Positions 1 to 7,668 of a DNA stretch of 12,368 nucleotides are shown here, in pieces. A model generated the notes under the pieces. The model was not told the DNA's origin and searched no databases. It worked only from the letters and a program-made list of their open reading frames with translations. The stretch comes from Basidiobolus heterosporus B8920 (Eukaryota; Basidiobolomycota; Basidiobolomycetes; Basidiobolales; Basidiobolaceae): assembly GCA_000697455.1 (NCBI GenBank), contig JNET01030478.1, positions 1 to 12,368 on the forward strand, read 5' to 3'. The stretch's first letter is position 1. Each line of letters starts with the position of its first letter. Made by a program: the position numbers and the translations under genes.

Positions 1-2
1 AA

Positions 3-152
3 GGTGACCAAGAAACTGGTTTAACTACAGATTTGAGCCCAGAAAGTATTGGCAGAATAGAGCGTGAAATTAAAGCCAAACATGAATCTAGCGAAGATGA
101 AAGTGAGGATCTAACCAACGACTACCTCCAACATCAAAAGATTGAGATATAA
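3..152 (+). CDS. C-terminal end of an unknown protein (5' truncated by window edge)
   Basis: An open frame enters from the left edge and runs 49 codons to a TAA at 150-152. The visible tail is hydrophilic and acidic, with a Ser/Asp/Glu-rich stretch (ESSEDESEDL) about 15 residues before the end, and it finishes QHQKIEI. It resembles the disordered C-terminus of a larger protein. No domain can be recognised and no start or intron is visible. The next gene (282-557) is on the opposite strand and converges on it, with about 130 bp between the two stop codons. An acidic serine cluster of this type is a common casein kinase 2 target, but that is only a general inference. Function unknown. Confidence 0.6.
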   Translation, partial: GDQETGLTTDLSPESIGRIEREIKAKHESSEDESEDLTNDYLQHQKIEI

Positions 153-281
153 ATGATTACTCAACTCTCGCACAGCTCTAGCACCAACATCCAGATCAAA
201 CCACTTTTACGCCAATAGATGGTTATGTTATGTATTTATGTGTTATGTTATTTACAATGATGACAGGGAATATTCACTTAA

Positions 282-557
282 TCAAGTCTGAGAGCCCCCT
301 CGGGTTCTACGTCTGAGATATCTAGTCAGATTCCTGGCGACGTCGAATTCGCAACGTACAGTTTTTTTGTTTTCATAATAAACTTCAGCGATCTCCAAAA
401 TCTCATCTGATTGAAATTGGTGGCTCCAATGATGGCTCACAGGGGATAGGCTTTTCACATCAGTCAAGCCCACTTCGATGGGGTTTGGTCTACGGGCCAT
501 GATATGCGAGTAAAAGGCTGCAGCGTCTTCTACAATGATGGTTGAAAGGGTGGACAT
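282..557 (-). CDS. Small hypothetical protein, 91 aa
   Basis: An intact single-exon frame opens with ATG at 557 and ends with TGA at 282. The product is 91 residues with a mixed composition: a non-basic N-terminal part (MSTLSTIIVEDAAAFYSHIM), a central acidic helix-like stretch (DEILEIAEVYYENKK), and a strongly basic tail (RYLRRRTRGG). There is no transmembrane segment, signal peptide or motif that I recognise. A TATA-like sequence lies about 50 bp upstream on the same strand, which supports a real transcription unit. The amino-acid composition looks like a natural protein and not random AT-rich read-through. It could also be the last exon of a longer gene, since a GTGAGT donor-like site lies upstream near 630, but no matching acceptor is evident. 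Function unknown. Confidence 0.45.
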   Translation of the reverse strand: MSTLSTIIVEDAAAFYSHIMARRPNPIEVGLTDVKSLSPVSHHWSHQFQSDEILEIAEVYYENKKTVRCEFDVARNLTRYLRRRTRGGSQT

Positions 558-1169
558 GTCAAAGCAAAGGAATGTTGGGTTGACCAGCGACGACGTGAAG
601 TTGTTTATATATCAACTTTGTTGACTCACCGAACAATGTTCATGACTGAATCTACCTTGTTGGAAAGTGAAACCCGACAAAGGAATGAAGAATGAAGTTG
701 ATTGACTTGACATCTTTAGGCTAGCTCTATGAATACTCGGCCAATTCCTTCGACATCTGTCAGATCCATCCAGAATTAATTAATTTAGAAGAACAAGGAT
801 GATTTATCATTTATCGATGATTCGGGGAAATCTTTCAAAGTAATTCAGTTTAGATTTGCATATCAATGGCCTTTATCACGTGACAAGGTTGATTGTTAGA
901 GAAATGTCAATAACTGAGATATGAAACAAATTTGTCTCCTTCGTTCGCCCAAGCAAAGAGTCATCCGTATACCAGCAGTTTGGAAAGTGAGTGAAAGGAG
1001 GATAATATTTCTCACGATATTTCTGTGTCTCAGAGGGAATTCTCTTGAATAGAAGATTCTGAATTTGTATCGTACCAAGGTGTACACAGAGCACGAAATG
1101 GTCACTCTAAATTCGTGAATTGATGAACACGACCATGCTTACAATATTCCCTTAGCCATGAAGCTTTCA
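558..1169. other. Stretch with no convincing gene
   Basis: About 600 bp without a supportable coding region. Two overlapping - strand open frames lie within 876-1105, but they are short, in different frames, and lack protein-like composition or splice signals. Apart from the TATA-like site near 600-616 I see no RNA gene or strong repeat. It probably holds the promoter of the 91-aa gene and flanking intergenic sequence. Confidence 0.5.
600..616 (-). promoter_or_regulatory. TATA-like element upstream of the 91-aa gene
   Basis: Read on the - strand, the sequence GATATATAAAC lies about 45-55 bp before the ATG at 557. The distance and orientation suit a core promoter for the small gene. This is a motif-only call. 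Confidence 0.3.
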
Positions 1170-1435
1170 CTACACGTGCAGCTCTAGAGCGGTTGTCTGG
1201 TTATAAACGAGATTATAAGCTTTTACCATCTTTGTGTCCGGATTGTTCAAAAGATTGTATACAAGAATAGTACCGAATTGGTCTGGTGCGACTTCTAGTG
1301 TCAACGTCCCACCTGAACTGACCCAAAGGGCACAAAATCCCAGTTCTCAAACATCGTTAGATCCAAATTAATATGAAACACGGCTTGGAATAAACTGGGA
1401 TTGTACTTGCCGAAGAACTTGTCGCTCGAAGATGC
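1170..1435 (-). pseudogene. Coding-like C-terminal fragment of an unknown protein, frame interrupted
   Basis: A pyrimidine-rich TTTTCAG acceptor-like site just before 1435 opens onto a protein-like frame (SSSDKFFGKYNPSLFQ, then NLDLTMFENWDFVPFG) that stops at 1301. Overlapping it, another frame of the same strand carries on with equally protein-like sequence (SGGTLTLEVAPDQFG, then NNPDTKMVKAYNLVYN) to a TAG at 1170. The two parts would read well as one C-terminal domain, but the frame changes at about 1310-1322. No intron fits there because the gap is only a few bases. It could be a decaying pseudogene, an assembly or read error in a real gene, or two chance frames. No upstream exon was found in the AT-rich sequence to the right. 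Family not recognised. Confidence 0.35.
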
Positions 1436-1545
1436 CTGAAAATACGGAAGAATCCCAGGAGAGGTAAGAGGTGAGAGGTGAGATGAATTGTCTCTAGAAT
1501 CTTGATGGCTAGTTAACACCGACCAATCAGAGACCCCGACTAATA

Positions 1546-1560
1546 GATATATATATATAA
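1546..1560. repeat. AT-dinucleotide microsatellite
   Basis: A run of alternating T and A (about six to seven TA units) directly visible in the sequence. A second, similar run occurs near 1824-1840. Confidence 0.7.
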
Positions 1561-1662
1561 ATGCTAAATGTGGAAGTTACTTAAATGTCAGACCATTTTA
1601 GGTGGCCTCCACCTCCATAAATAACCAGTCATCCTAGTGACACAGACTAAATGACTGTGAGA

Positions 1663-1690
1663 TTACGGTGGGGTGTTTACGGTGAGGTGT
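1663..1690. repeat. Tandem pair of a 14-bp G-rich unit
   Basis: The unit TTACGGTGGGGTGT is followed directly by TTACGGTGAGGTGT, which differs at one position. It lies in the non-coding block between genes. Confidence 0.7.
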
Positions 1691-1741
1691 TTATTATAAT
1701 TTCTGGAGATCTAAGTGGCCATTCGGCTGAACAGTAGAGTA

Positions 1742-1763
1742 GGGTGAAGGGTGGGTGAAGGGT
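1742..1763. repeat. Perfect tandem pair of an 11-bp unit (GGGTGAAGGGT)
   Basis: Two exact, adjacent copies of GGGTGAAGGGT. It sits 50 bp from the 14-bp G-rich pair and has similar composition, so the two may share a slippage origin. Confidence 0.7.
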
Positions 1764-1823
1764 GTAGAGCGAGAAGAACTAGATGTGAAGAACCAAAAAG
1801 ATTGAGAGTATTGAATAAATAAT

Positions 1824-1840
1824 AATATATATATATATAT
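1824..1840. repeat. AT-dinucleotide microsatellite
   Basis: A run of alternating A and T about 16-17 bp long, similar to the run at 1546-1560. It is a simple-sequence repeat in non-coding DNA. Confidence 0.65.
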
Positions 1841-2063
1841 GCTGAGGTGAACGCGTGTGTCGTATGGGAAGAAAATATTGAATGATGAGTTGTGAATTAT
1901 GTGTACATAAAAAATGAACCACATAGTTATGAGTGAATATTAGATTAAGTTCATAGTGAAATACGCATAACAGAACTAACGAAATTTACAAATTGAAATG
2001 GCTGAAAGCTTGCAAATTGAATTAGTGCCCAACTTCTGACCCCGCAGATGATACACACTTTCA

Positions 2064-4078
2064 TTAGACAACAATGGTGCTTTGCTCTCCGTTGAAAGGA
2101 TGTCTCCAACCACATTGAAATTCGTCTGAATGGTAGGTCCTGGTGTTACTTGTGCTAGTATTGTAGCCCACATGATGCATCAATAGGCTCTTTGAGATAA
2201 CCAAGGTTTGGCTACACTCCTGGCACTGTGGATTGATGCCTAACAGACAGTCCTGAAGAATGATATCTGGAGGCGTTTGTGGGTTTTCAGAAAGAAGTAG
2301 TTGGTAGGCTTTCTCAACGATATGTTTTTTGAATATCAGTCCACTGCCTCCAGTTCCAACAAACGCGCCACAATGCTCAGGTACGTACTTGTTTGCATGA
2401 TACAATACTCGTAAAAAGTCCGGCCAGGTATCCTTACAAAGTGGGAAGTCGTCTTCAACGATTTCGATGTAAGAGGTTTGATACGTTTCGCTCACCAACT
2501 TCAAAGCTTTGGAAAAGTGCAACCGTTGATTCTTTTCTGAGCCTGGTTCTTGGATCCATTTTACATATCTTTGTCCCTTGCGGGTACTTTCAAATTTCAG
2601 CTTGGCTCTATCGAATGCTGGATGATCATCGAAATGCGTATACACCACCATCTGAATCCTAGAGTAGAATGACTCAAGAGCTGGATCTGCTGGGAAATGC
2701 GACAAATAGGAGTCAATTGTCTTGGTAAGAAAGTCAGGCTCACCAGGACGAGGAGCAGTCATTACCAAGAAAGTCATCAGGTAACGATCCTCGCTGATCG
2801 AAGTGAGTGTCTCGGGATCTATCTGAACCGGTCTGGTGTAGAGCACATTACATATGATTAGTAATGCAGTGGCGATGCACAGAACGTAAGAGCATCGTTT
2901 GAATGTTTTCACAAATAGCTGCTTGAGGTACATGACCGGATAGATCTTTGAAATATCCGATAGTTGGCTGAGCGACTTCTGCCGTTTCACAAAATAGTAG
3001 GAGCCAAAGGTACCAACGAAACCAACCACAAGCCCACTGACACTCCACCAAAAGACGTTTTTCGGGAGGAAGTTCAACATGCACATAAACAGTTGAATCC
3101 AAACTTTCGACACTTTGATGCGAGTATCCACATGCTCGCCATAATAAAGGATATACTTATCATGGAGATTCACCGACTGAAAGACCAGCATGGAGAACAA
3201 GAACGGAGACATCCCTAGAATCAAGCGCATTAATTCTCTATCCTCTACACAGGCTTAGTACAACATATCTATGATTTACCTTGGCTGCATTCATGCAGTG
3301 AATCACTGAAGAAAAGTATGGGAAGGGCCCAGCCAGTCCCACGGGAGAAGAGGTGGCCAATAAACTGCCTCGTAGCGTTGACACTAATCAGAAGCCCAAT
3401 GAAAGTAATCAGAAATCGTTTTGTGCCGCCCAAAAAATGAGACAATGACTCTTCGAATAGACCCAATGTAAGGAAATTAAGTCCCGATATTAAGAGGCCA
3501 ATGGGAGTGAATGGGATCAGAAATGGTGACAACAACAAGCTCAAGAATTCTTTGCGATAGAGAACGAAGGAAGGAGCAGAACAGACTTTAGTGGAGATTA
3601 TATTGAACAGATTTAGCAAGGAGAGGATGGTGGAGAGTATGATAAGGTGTCGCGTTACTGTAGGTAGGGGCCATAAAGCAAGTATCCGGTATTGTTTCCG
3701 CTTCAGGTGGTGATTCTCGTCCAAAAATGGTGCTTTAGTAAAGTGGGGTATACCAAACATCGAGGACTTGCCACTTTCTTTAGAAAAAAAACCATCGATA
3801 AAGCCTCGAGGCCGCTTTTTCTCCATATTTTCGTTGGTTTTGAAGGTAAGCTGGAACGTAGGACCAGAAGTCTGCAAAGATATTGAAGTGGCTCTGCCCC
3901 TTGTATTACTTCTAGACTGCTGACTGTGGTGACTAGTATTTTGTGGTTGACTGTGGTCGTGTAAAGGTAAAGGAGTATCAGTCCACTCTGAAAGCCGTAA
4001 AAAGTCGTCCTCCTGTACTAGGCGGACAGACCTGCACAGGTGAAGGAGGTTCCAATAGTTGGCTTCGTTCCCACTCAT
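2064..4078 (-). CDS. Fusion protein: UBAC2/Dsc2-like rhomboid-type membrane domain plus type II GT-A glycosyltransferase (649 aa, 2 exons)
   Basis: Exon 1 is 4078-3280 and exon 2 is 3214-2064. The 65-bp intron (GTAAAT...CTAG) joins in phase to give the junction CSQ-G-MSPF. Residues 1-130 are polar and probably disordered. Residues about 130-345 are a multi-pass membrane domain with the FEESLSHFLGGTKRFL signature at 208-223, matching the ERxxGSxKF region of UBAC2/derlin-type rhomboid pseudoproteases, followed by GMSPFLFSMLVFQ. These family members act in ER quality control and lack protease residues. Residues 361-649 look like a complete type II glycosyltransferase. It has a Met at 361, basic residues, a membrane anchor at about 373-393, and a GT-A domain with acidic metal-site candidate VEDDF (E520, D521, D522), GTGGSGLIF, and a late LMHHVGYNTS motif like that of MGAT4-type (GT54) enzymes. 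PGAP4-like enzymes are an alternative. Fusion of the two parts is unusual. Two separate transcripts with an internal promoter cannot be excluded. Confidence 0.75.
3215..3279 (-). other. Intron of the rhomboid-like/glycosyltransferase gene
   Basis: A 65-bp GT-AG intron: donor GTAAAT, acceptor GATTCTAG, and a TACTAAG branch-like sequence within it. Removing it joins the two long open frames in phase and restores the rhomboid-like membrane domain across the junction. Confidence 0.8.
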
Positions 4079-4189
4079 ATGTCTATACTATGATTTGAGT
4101 AAACGAAGAAATGAGAAGGAACGAGAAAAGACGAGAAAAGGAGGGAAAGCCCAAAAAAACGTTAAATAGTGTAAGTGCCCATCTACGAG

Positions 4190-4200
4190 TAATATATAAG
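4190..4200 (-). promoter_or_regulatory. TATA-like element upstream of the fusion gene
   Basis: The sequence TTATATATTAC on the - strand lies about 115 bp before the ATG at 4078. It is a plausible core promoter site, called by motif and position only. Confidence 0.25.
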
Positions 4201-4624
4201 TCAAGGAGATTTCCTGCGAGTTCAAGTGGGCGAGTAGATTTCTCACTCGCTGATTTCCGGATTAGGAACGAGCACTGGAATACAAGCACTCTTGGCTTTT
4301 TCAATAATTGACCATTTACAGTAAACAGGTATTCAATTTAATGCTATTATTTACGGAAATAAAAGCATATTTACTTACTTGAGAGCCAGGGTGAAGGAAC
4401 TGAGGTGCCACTAAGCCATGAAACCGGGGGCTGAGTATCCAGGGCATGAGTGAACGAGTGGTTAACAAGAGGTAAGAAAACAATAACAGCAAGCACCACC
4501 AAGCAAGGAGGTGCAGCCAGCAAAAAGATCAGTTTTAAAGACTACATGAGAGTAGGCTGAAGACAGACTGAGAGCAGACTCTACCCTAACTCACATGTCT
4601 GTTGACGAGAACTCTGGGGTAGCC

Positions 4625-4678
4625 AACGACTGAATTATGAGTAATCGTACTAACGATTGAATTGGGAGTAACCATACC
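4625..4678. repeat. Tandem pair of a 27-bp unit, about 78% identical
   Basis: Two adjacent 27-bp copies (4625-4651 and 4652-4678), each beginning AACGAYTGAATT and containing GAGTAA, differ at about six positions. Non-coding, with no known function. Confidence 0.65.
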
Positions 4679-4852
4679 TTTCTGATATCAGTCCTAGTAA
4701 GATTTGCCTGTTGCGCTTAGTGTATCCTGAGAGCACATGCTGATTCGTCCGTGGTGCTTCACAAACGCTGTATATCACCACGGCTAATGTAATTATATGC
4801 AACGCAATTTTGTAGTTCCGTATATAATCAAAAAGTGAGATAAACCTGTCTA

Positions 4853-4881
4853 TTCCCTTACTTTTCCCTTACTTTTCCCTA
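4853..4881. repeat. CT-rich 11-bp tandem repeat (CTTTTCCCTTA), about 2.7 copies
   Basis: A partial copy is followed by CTTTTCCCTTA and a last copy ending CCCTAA. It lies shortly before the telobox-like sequence at 4913. Confidence 0.65.
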
Positions 4882-4912
4882 ACTGCGCATAAATCACTGC
4901 CCACTCGATAAA

Positions 4913-4928
4913 ACCCTAGCCCTAAACC
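4913..4928. promoter_or_regulatory. Telobox-like motif (ACCCTAGCCCTAAACC)
   Basis: Two tandem CCCTAR hexamers resemble TTAGGG-type telomere repeats read from the other strand. Interstitial teloboxes bind Myb-type factors such as Teb1/Tbf1 in some fungi. Regulation by such a factor here is inference. The site is about 690 bp from the Csm1 ATG and 835 bp from the fusion gene ATG. Confidence 0.3.
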
Positions 4929-5445
4929 TCTTGACATTACCTTTAACGTTGGGCTTGGTACTAGGCGAGAATTGGTAGGTTGATTGCGCCAAAACCTTAT
5001 ATGGGTTATGGTATAAGTATAAAGAAATGGAAAAATCTAAATCCATTAGCCCAAGTTGCTGTAAGACCTATATCACGTGACTCGTTAGGGTTGGCGTATC
5101 CACTGCTATATGCGTCGTCTTTGACAAATCCTATGTATAGTCAATGCCATTCTTTACTCTTTTCAATGGTTTGAGATATTTCAAAGATCATTATTGCTTT
5201 ATATTAGGTTATGTGGAGCAATTGCAACATTTCATTTCCCTTTACCTTCAATGCTCTTACTTTCAATGATAGTACCAGTTTTTGCTTTTTTTTGGAAGAC
5301 TTGATTGTTTATTTGTTAATCAGTTGAAATCCGAAGATAAATATCGATCTTGCTATTGGCTGCTATCGATCTTACCAATGAATGATCTATCAGCTCGATT
5401 AATCAATGTTTATTCTGCATTTTATCATCTAACTCTCTATTTCTG

Positions 5446-5487
5446 ACGCGAAACTATTCCTCCCTTTGACGTATTTCTTGAACGCGA
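5446..5487 (+). promoter_or_regulatory. Pair of ACGCGA sites (MBF/SBF/E2F-like) in the Csm1 promoter
   Basis: ACGCGAAA at 5446-5453 contains CGCGAAA, the SCB core of G1/S transcription factors. A second ACGCGA lies at 5482-5487. They are 130-175 bp upstream of the Csm1 start. An exact MluI cell-cycle box, ACGCGT, lies in intron 1 (5729-5734). G1/S-timed expression is inferred. Confidence 0.35.
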
Positions 5488-5618
5488 CCGGCCAACTTAA
5501 TTTTCGGACCTTCTTTAAAGTAGATCTATTTTAGACATATACCATATACGTTTTCAAAGGGCTCAAAGGAACAGTCAGAACATAAACACTTCCACTTTAC
5601 GTGCCTATTGCCTAAATA

Positions 5619-7304
5619 ATGCCACCGAAGAGAAGCACCAAATCAAAAGTCGCCAAGGAGGTCGATTCACCGGTAGGTCAAGAAATGCTGATTGTGCTCT
5701 TGGTAATCTTTAATAATCTTCTTTCGAAACGCGTAATAGACTTTCAAAAAATCCTCCAAAACTCAAGAAAGTCATAATCGGCAAAAGACTGGTAAGTATT
5801 TCAAGGATCCACGCAATATAGTCATACTGTAGCTCATAAATTTCCTTATCACCCAAAGCTGCCGCTGTTCTCGATTTTGACGAGCTAGCCAGTAAGTTTG
5901 ATTTTTCTCTTGTAAATCTATTCTCCTTTGAGAATTAACATATTTATTCTCGCGAATGTTACAGTTGGAAGTGATGATGTGTCCCCTGTTCGTCGTTCAC
6001 CCCGCAAAATCTCTAAGAAGGAAGTTACAAGTAAAAGTCAACCAAGAGGGAAAAAGGCTGCTAAAATCACTCCAGACAACACCCCTGAGCGCCCCCAAAA
6101 GACAACACAGCCCAAACCCCGCCGGTCACAAAAAGCAGGAACAAAAGTTGTGCCTGTCGATGATGAGCAAGAAAGTCCTAAGATCCAGGTAAAGTCGAAG
6201 GGTAAAGCACCTAAACGTGGTTCATCCAAAACTACCGAGCCAGAGTCTGACTTGGAGGTTGAGCAGAATGTTCAACCTAAGACCCGCGCCTCGAAGAAGA
6301 GAGCCTCGTTGTCTAACGAGGATTTACCAACTTCCAAGCGTGTCAGAACATGGACGAGTATAAAAACCCCTGAGTCGCCATCTGTGGAGGTATCCATTGA
6401 CTCATCAATGCTAGAAGAGTCACCATCTCCCGTGAAAATTAGCAAGTCATCTAAAGCATCACTTTCAAGCAAAGCGATTAACGGAAAAAAGGGAAGCACC
6501 CCTTCCATCGATGACATTAACGAACACGAGGAGTTGAAAAAAGCTAATAAACAGCTAGAGGAATTAACCAAGAGATATGAGGAACTTAAGAAGATTGGAA
6601 TTCAAGACGCAGAAAAAACGTTCAGTGAATACAAACACAACGCCGAAATGCGATTCAAAGCCTCAGACGAGGCCATTCAACGCTTAAGAAAAGAGCTCGC
6701 TAAACTCAAGGAGCAAAAGAGTCTTAAGAAGCAGCTCGAGAATCAGAAGCTTTTAGAGCAACAAGCCGAGGAAATCGAATCTTTAAACAAGCAAGGTAAT
6801 TTTTAGGTAATCGTCTTAAGTACCCCTGTGCATTTATTAATGTACTACATTTCACGTAGTGGAGAAGCTGAAGTCTGAGAGCGAGCAAATCAACGGAGAA
6901 AAGCTTTCCAAGGATAACCTGAACATGGACCTATCGCTTCAGCTTTATCAGGAATTATCACAGCTAAACATCGCACAGATTGAAAAGACAGATCAGGAGA
7001 TAATCTTCACCTGCGAGCAAACTGGTGGTAAAGGAAGTAAGTGGACAACCGTATGTAGTCGGATTTATAGCGAGAGCTAACATCAACATTGTATCTGCTA
7101 GCCTTGAAATACTTGCTTCGACAAGACCTGGACGATTTGGAGACTTTCCACTACGAGCCATTGCTGGATGAGGAAGAAGATGCAGACTTGATCGAGCAAA
7201 TTCCTAGCTACTTCAATGAAGCGATCTCTTTCAGCAAAGCGTACGCGAGCCTTTTCTTCTGGAGAGCTCTTGATTCATTGAAAAAGGAGACCAAGAAACA
7301 GTAA
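5619..7304 (+). CDS. Monopolin complex subunit Csm1/Pcs1 family (449 aa, 6 exons)
   Basis: The exons are 5619-5672, 5740-5791, 5859-5891, 5965-6795, 6860-7036 and 7102-7304. All junctions are GT-AG and keep phase, giving 450 codons including TAA. Csm1/Pcs1 proteins dimerise through a coiled coil and use a globular C-terminal domain to crosslink kinetochore microtubule attachments, and in yeast also rDNA partners, in the nucleus. Residues 1-230 are basic and disordered, starting MPPKRSTKSK, with CDK-type sites such as SPVR (53-56), SPRK (58-61), TPER (86-89) and a later SPVK. Residues about 230-345 form a heptad-rich coiled coil. Residues 348-445 match the Csm1 domain: LYQELSQLNI, IIFTCEQTGGKGTLKYLL, then FHYEPLLDEEEDADLIEQIP and ISFSKAYASLFFWRAL. 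The ATG at 5619 is the first in the transcript-like region. The long N-terminal tail is more extensive than in budding yeast Csm1 (about 190 aa). The C-terminal domain makes the family call fairly sure. Confidence 0.85.
5729..5734 (+). promoter_or_regulatory. MluI cell-cycle box (ACGCGT) in Csm1 intron 1
   Basis: An exact ACGCGT just before the intron 1 acceptor. It may add to the two promoter ACGCGA sites or be chance. Confidence 0.2.
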
Positions 7305-7668
7305 TTAACTTCTCCAAGTTAACATTTATCCCATCATTTCCCTTCTATTTTTGTTTCATCACTGATTTGTATATTGCTTGTGCTGCCTCTTTCTTTTGAA
7401 GTGGCTGGTTTATTCATTGATTTAATATATACGTATACATATCTTCCGGTATATGCCCGAAAATTTTGCTTCGAAATAATAAAGTGCCAATGAATAAGTC
7501 TCACTCCCGGCTGATTAATGAAGGTTGAGTGATTTGAGGTATTTCGAGCTATTTTCGAGCTATTTTAAGGTATTTCATTGGTGCCAATTCCCTGATACGA
7601 AAATTTGTGATGGAGGTAGACTTAAAGCATACGTTGAATATTTCTACCGAGAAAGGTGTTTTGTGACT
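7305..7668. other. Csm1-Aha1 intergenic region (terminator and promoter)
   Basis: 364 bp between two genes in the same direction. It should hold the Csm1 3' end and the Aha1 promoter. A palindrome TATACGTATA lies at 7428-7437, and a series of phased TATTT units lies at 7540-7580. The in-frame extension upstream of the Aha1 ATG contains no ATG (it could only open with TTG near 7525), so I keep 7669 as the start. No canonical heat-shock element (nGAAnnTTCn) was found. Confidence 0.5.
7540..7580. repeat. Phased 10-11 bp repeats (TATTTTCGAGC-type) in the Aha1 promoter
   Basis: Units begin with TATTT at 7540, 7550, 7561 and 7571. Two contain TCGAGC and are nearly identical. The spacing is about one helical turn. 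They lie about 90-130 bp before the Aha1 ATG. Confidence 0.5.

Larger units (their letters stand above)
1436..2063. other. Intergenic block rich in short repeats, no gene seen
   Basis: About 630 bp of low-complexity sequence between the fragment on the left and the stop of the fusion gene on the right. It holds two AT-dinucleotide runs, two pairs of short G-rich tandem repeats and two small inverted repeats (AGGTGG/CCACCT at 1600-1614; CAGTCAT/ATGACTG at 1626-1657). The - strand open frame at 1694-1924 is read through this simple sequence and is not protein-like. The right end should contain the 3' UTR of the fusion gene. Confidence 0.5.
4079..5618. other. 1.5-kb divergent intergenic region
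   Basis: This separates the - strand fusion gene from the + strand Csm1 gene, so it should carry both promoters and 5' UTRs. Open frames at 4083-4304 (-), 4111-4311 (+) and 4980-5174 (+) are short and not protein-like. Small features inside are a degenerate tandem pair (4625-4678), an 11-bp CT-rich repeat (4853-4881), a telobox-like CCCTAR pair (4913-4928), paired TATCGATCTT copies (5342-5373) and ACGCGA sites (5446-5487). I found no tRNA or recognisable snoRNA. Confidence 0.5.

Noticed and set aside
1546-1840. A MITE or other small transposon in the repeat-rich block
   Set aside because: There are no paired terminal inverted repeats with a target duplication, only microsatellites and short tandem units.
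2848-3218. Open frames on both strands (2848-3102 -, 2964-3218 +) within the fusion gene
   Set aside because: They are shadows of the long coding exon 2 and have no protein-family features.
4083-4311. Overlapping open frames on both strands upstream of the fusion gene
   Set aside because: They lie in the promoter region, are antisense to each other and lack recognisable features.
4980-5174. 64-residue + strand open frame
   Set aside because: No supporting splice, promoter or protein-like signature; likely chance.
6038-6571. Open frames opposite or overlapping Csm1 exon 4 (5956-6192 +, 6038-6229 -, 6272-6571 -)
   Set aside because: Shadows of a low-complexity coding exon; the Csm1 frame has the conserved domains and correct splice phase.
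7441-7668. Heat-shock elements upstream of Aha1
   Set aside because: GAA and TTC triplets occur but not with the required two-base spacing of nGAAnnTTCn.
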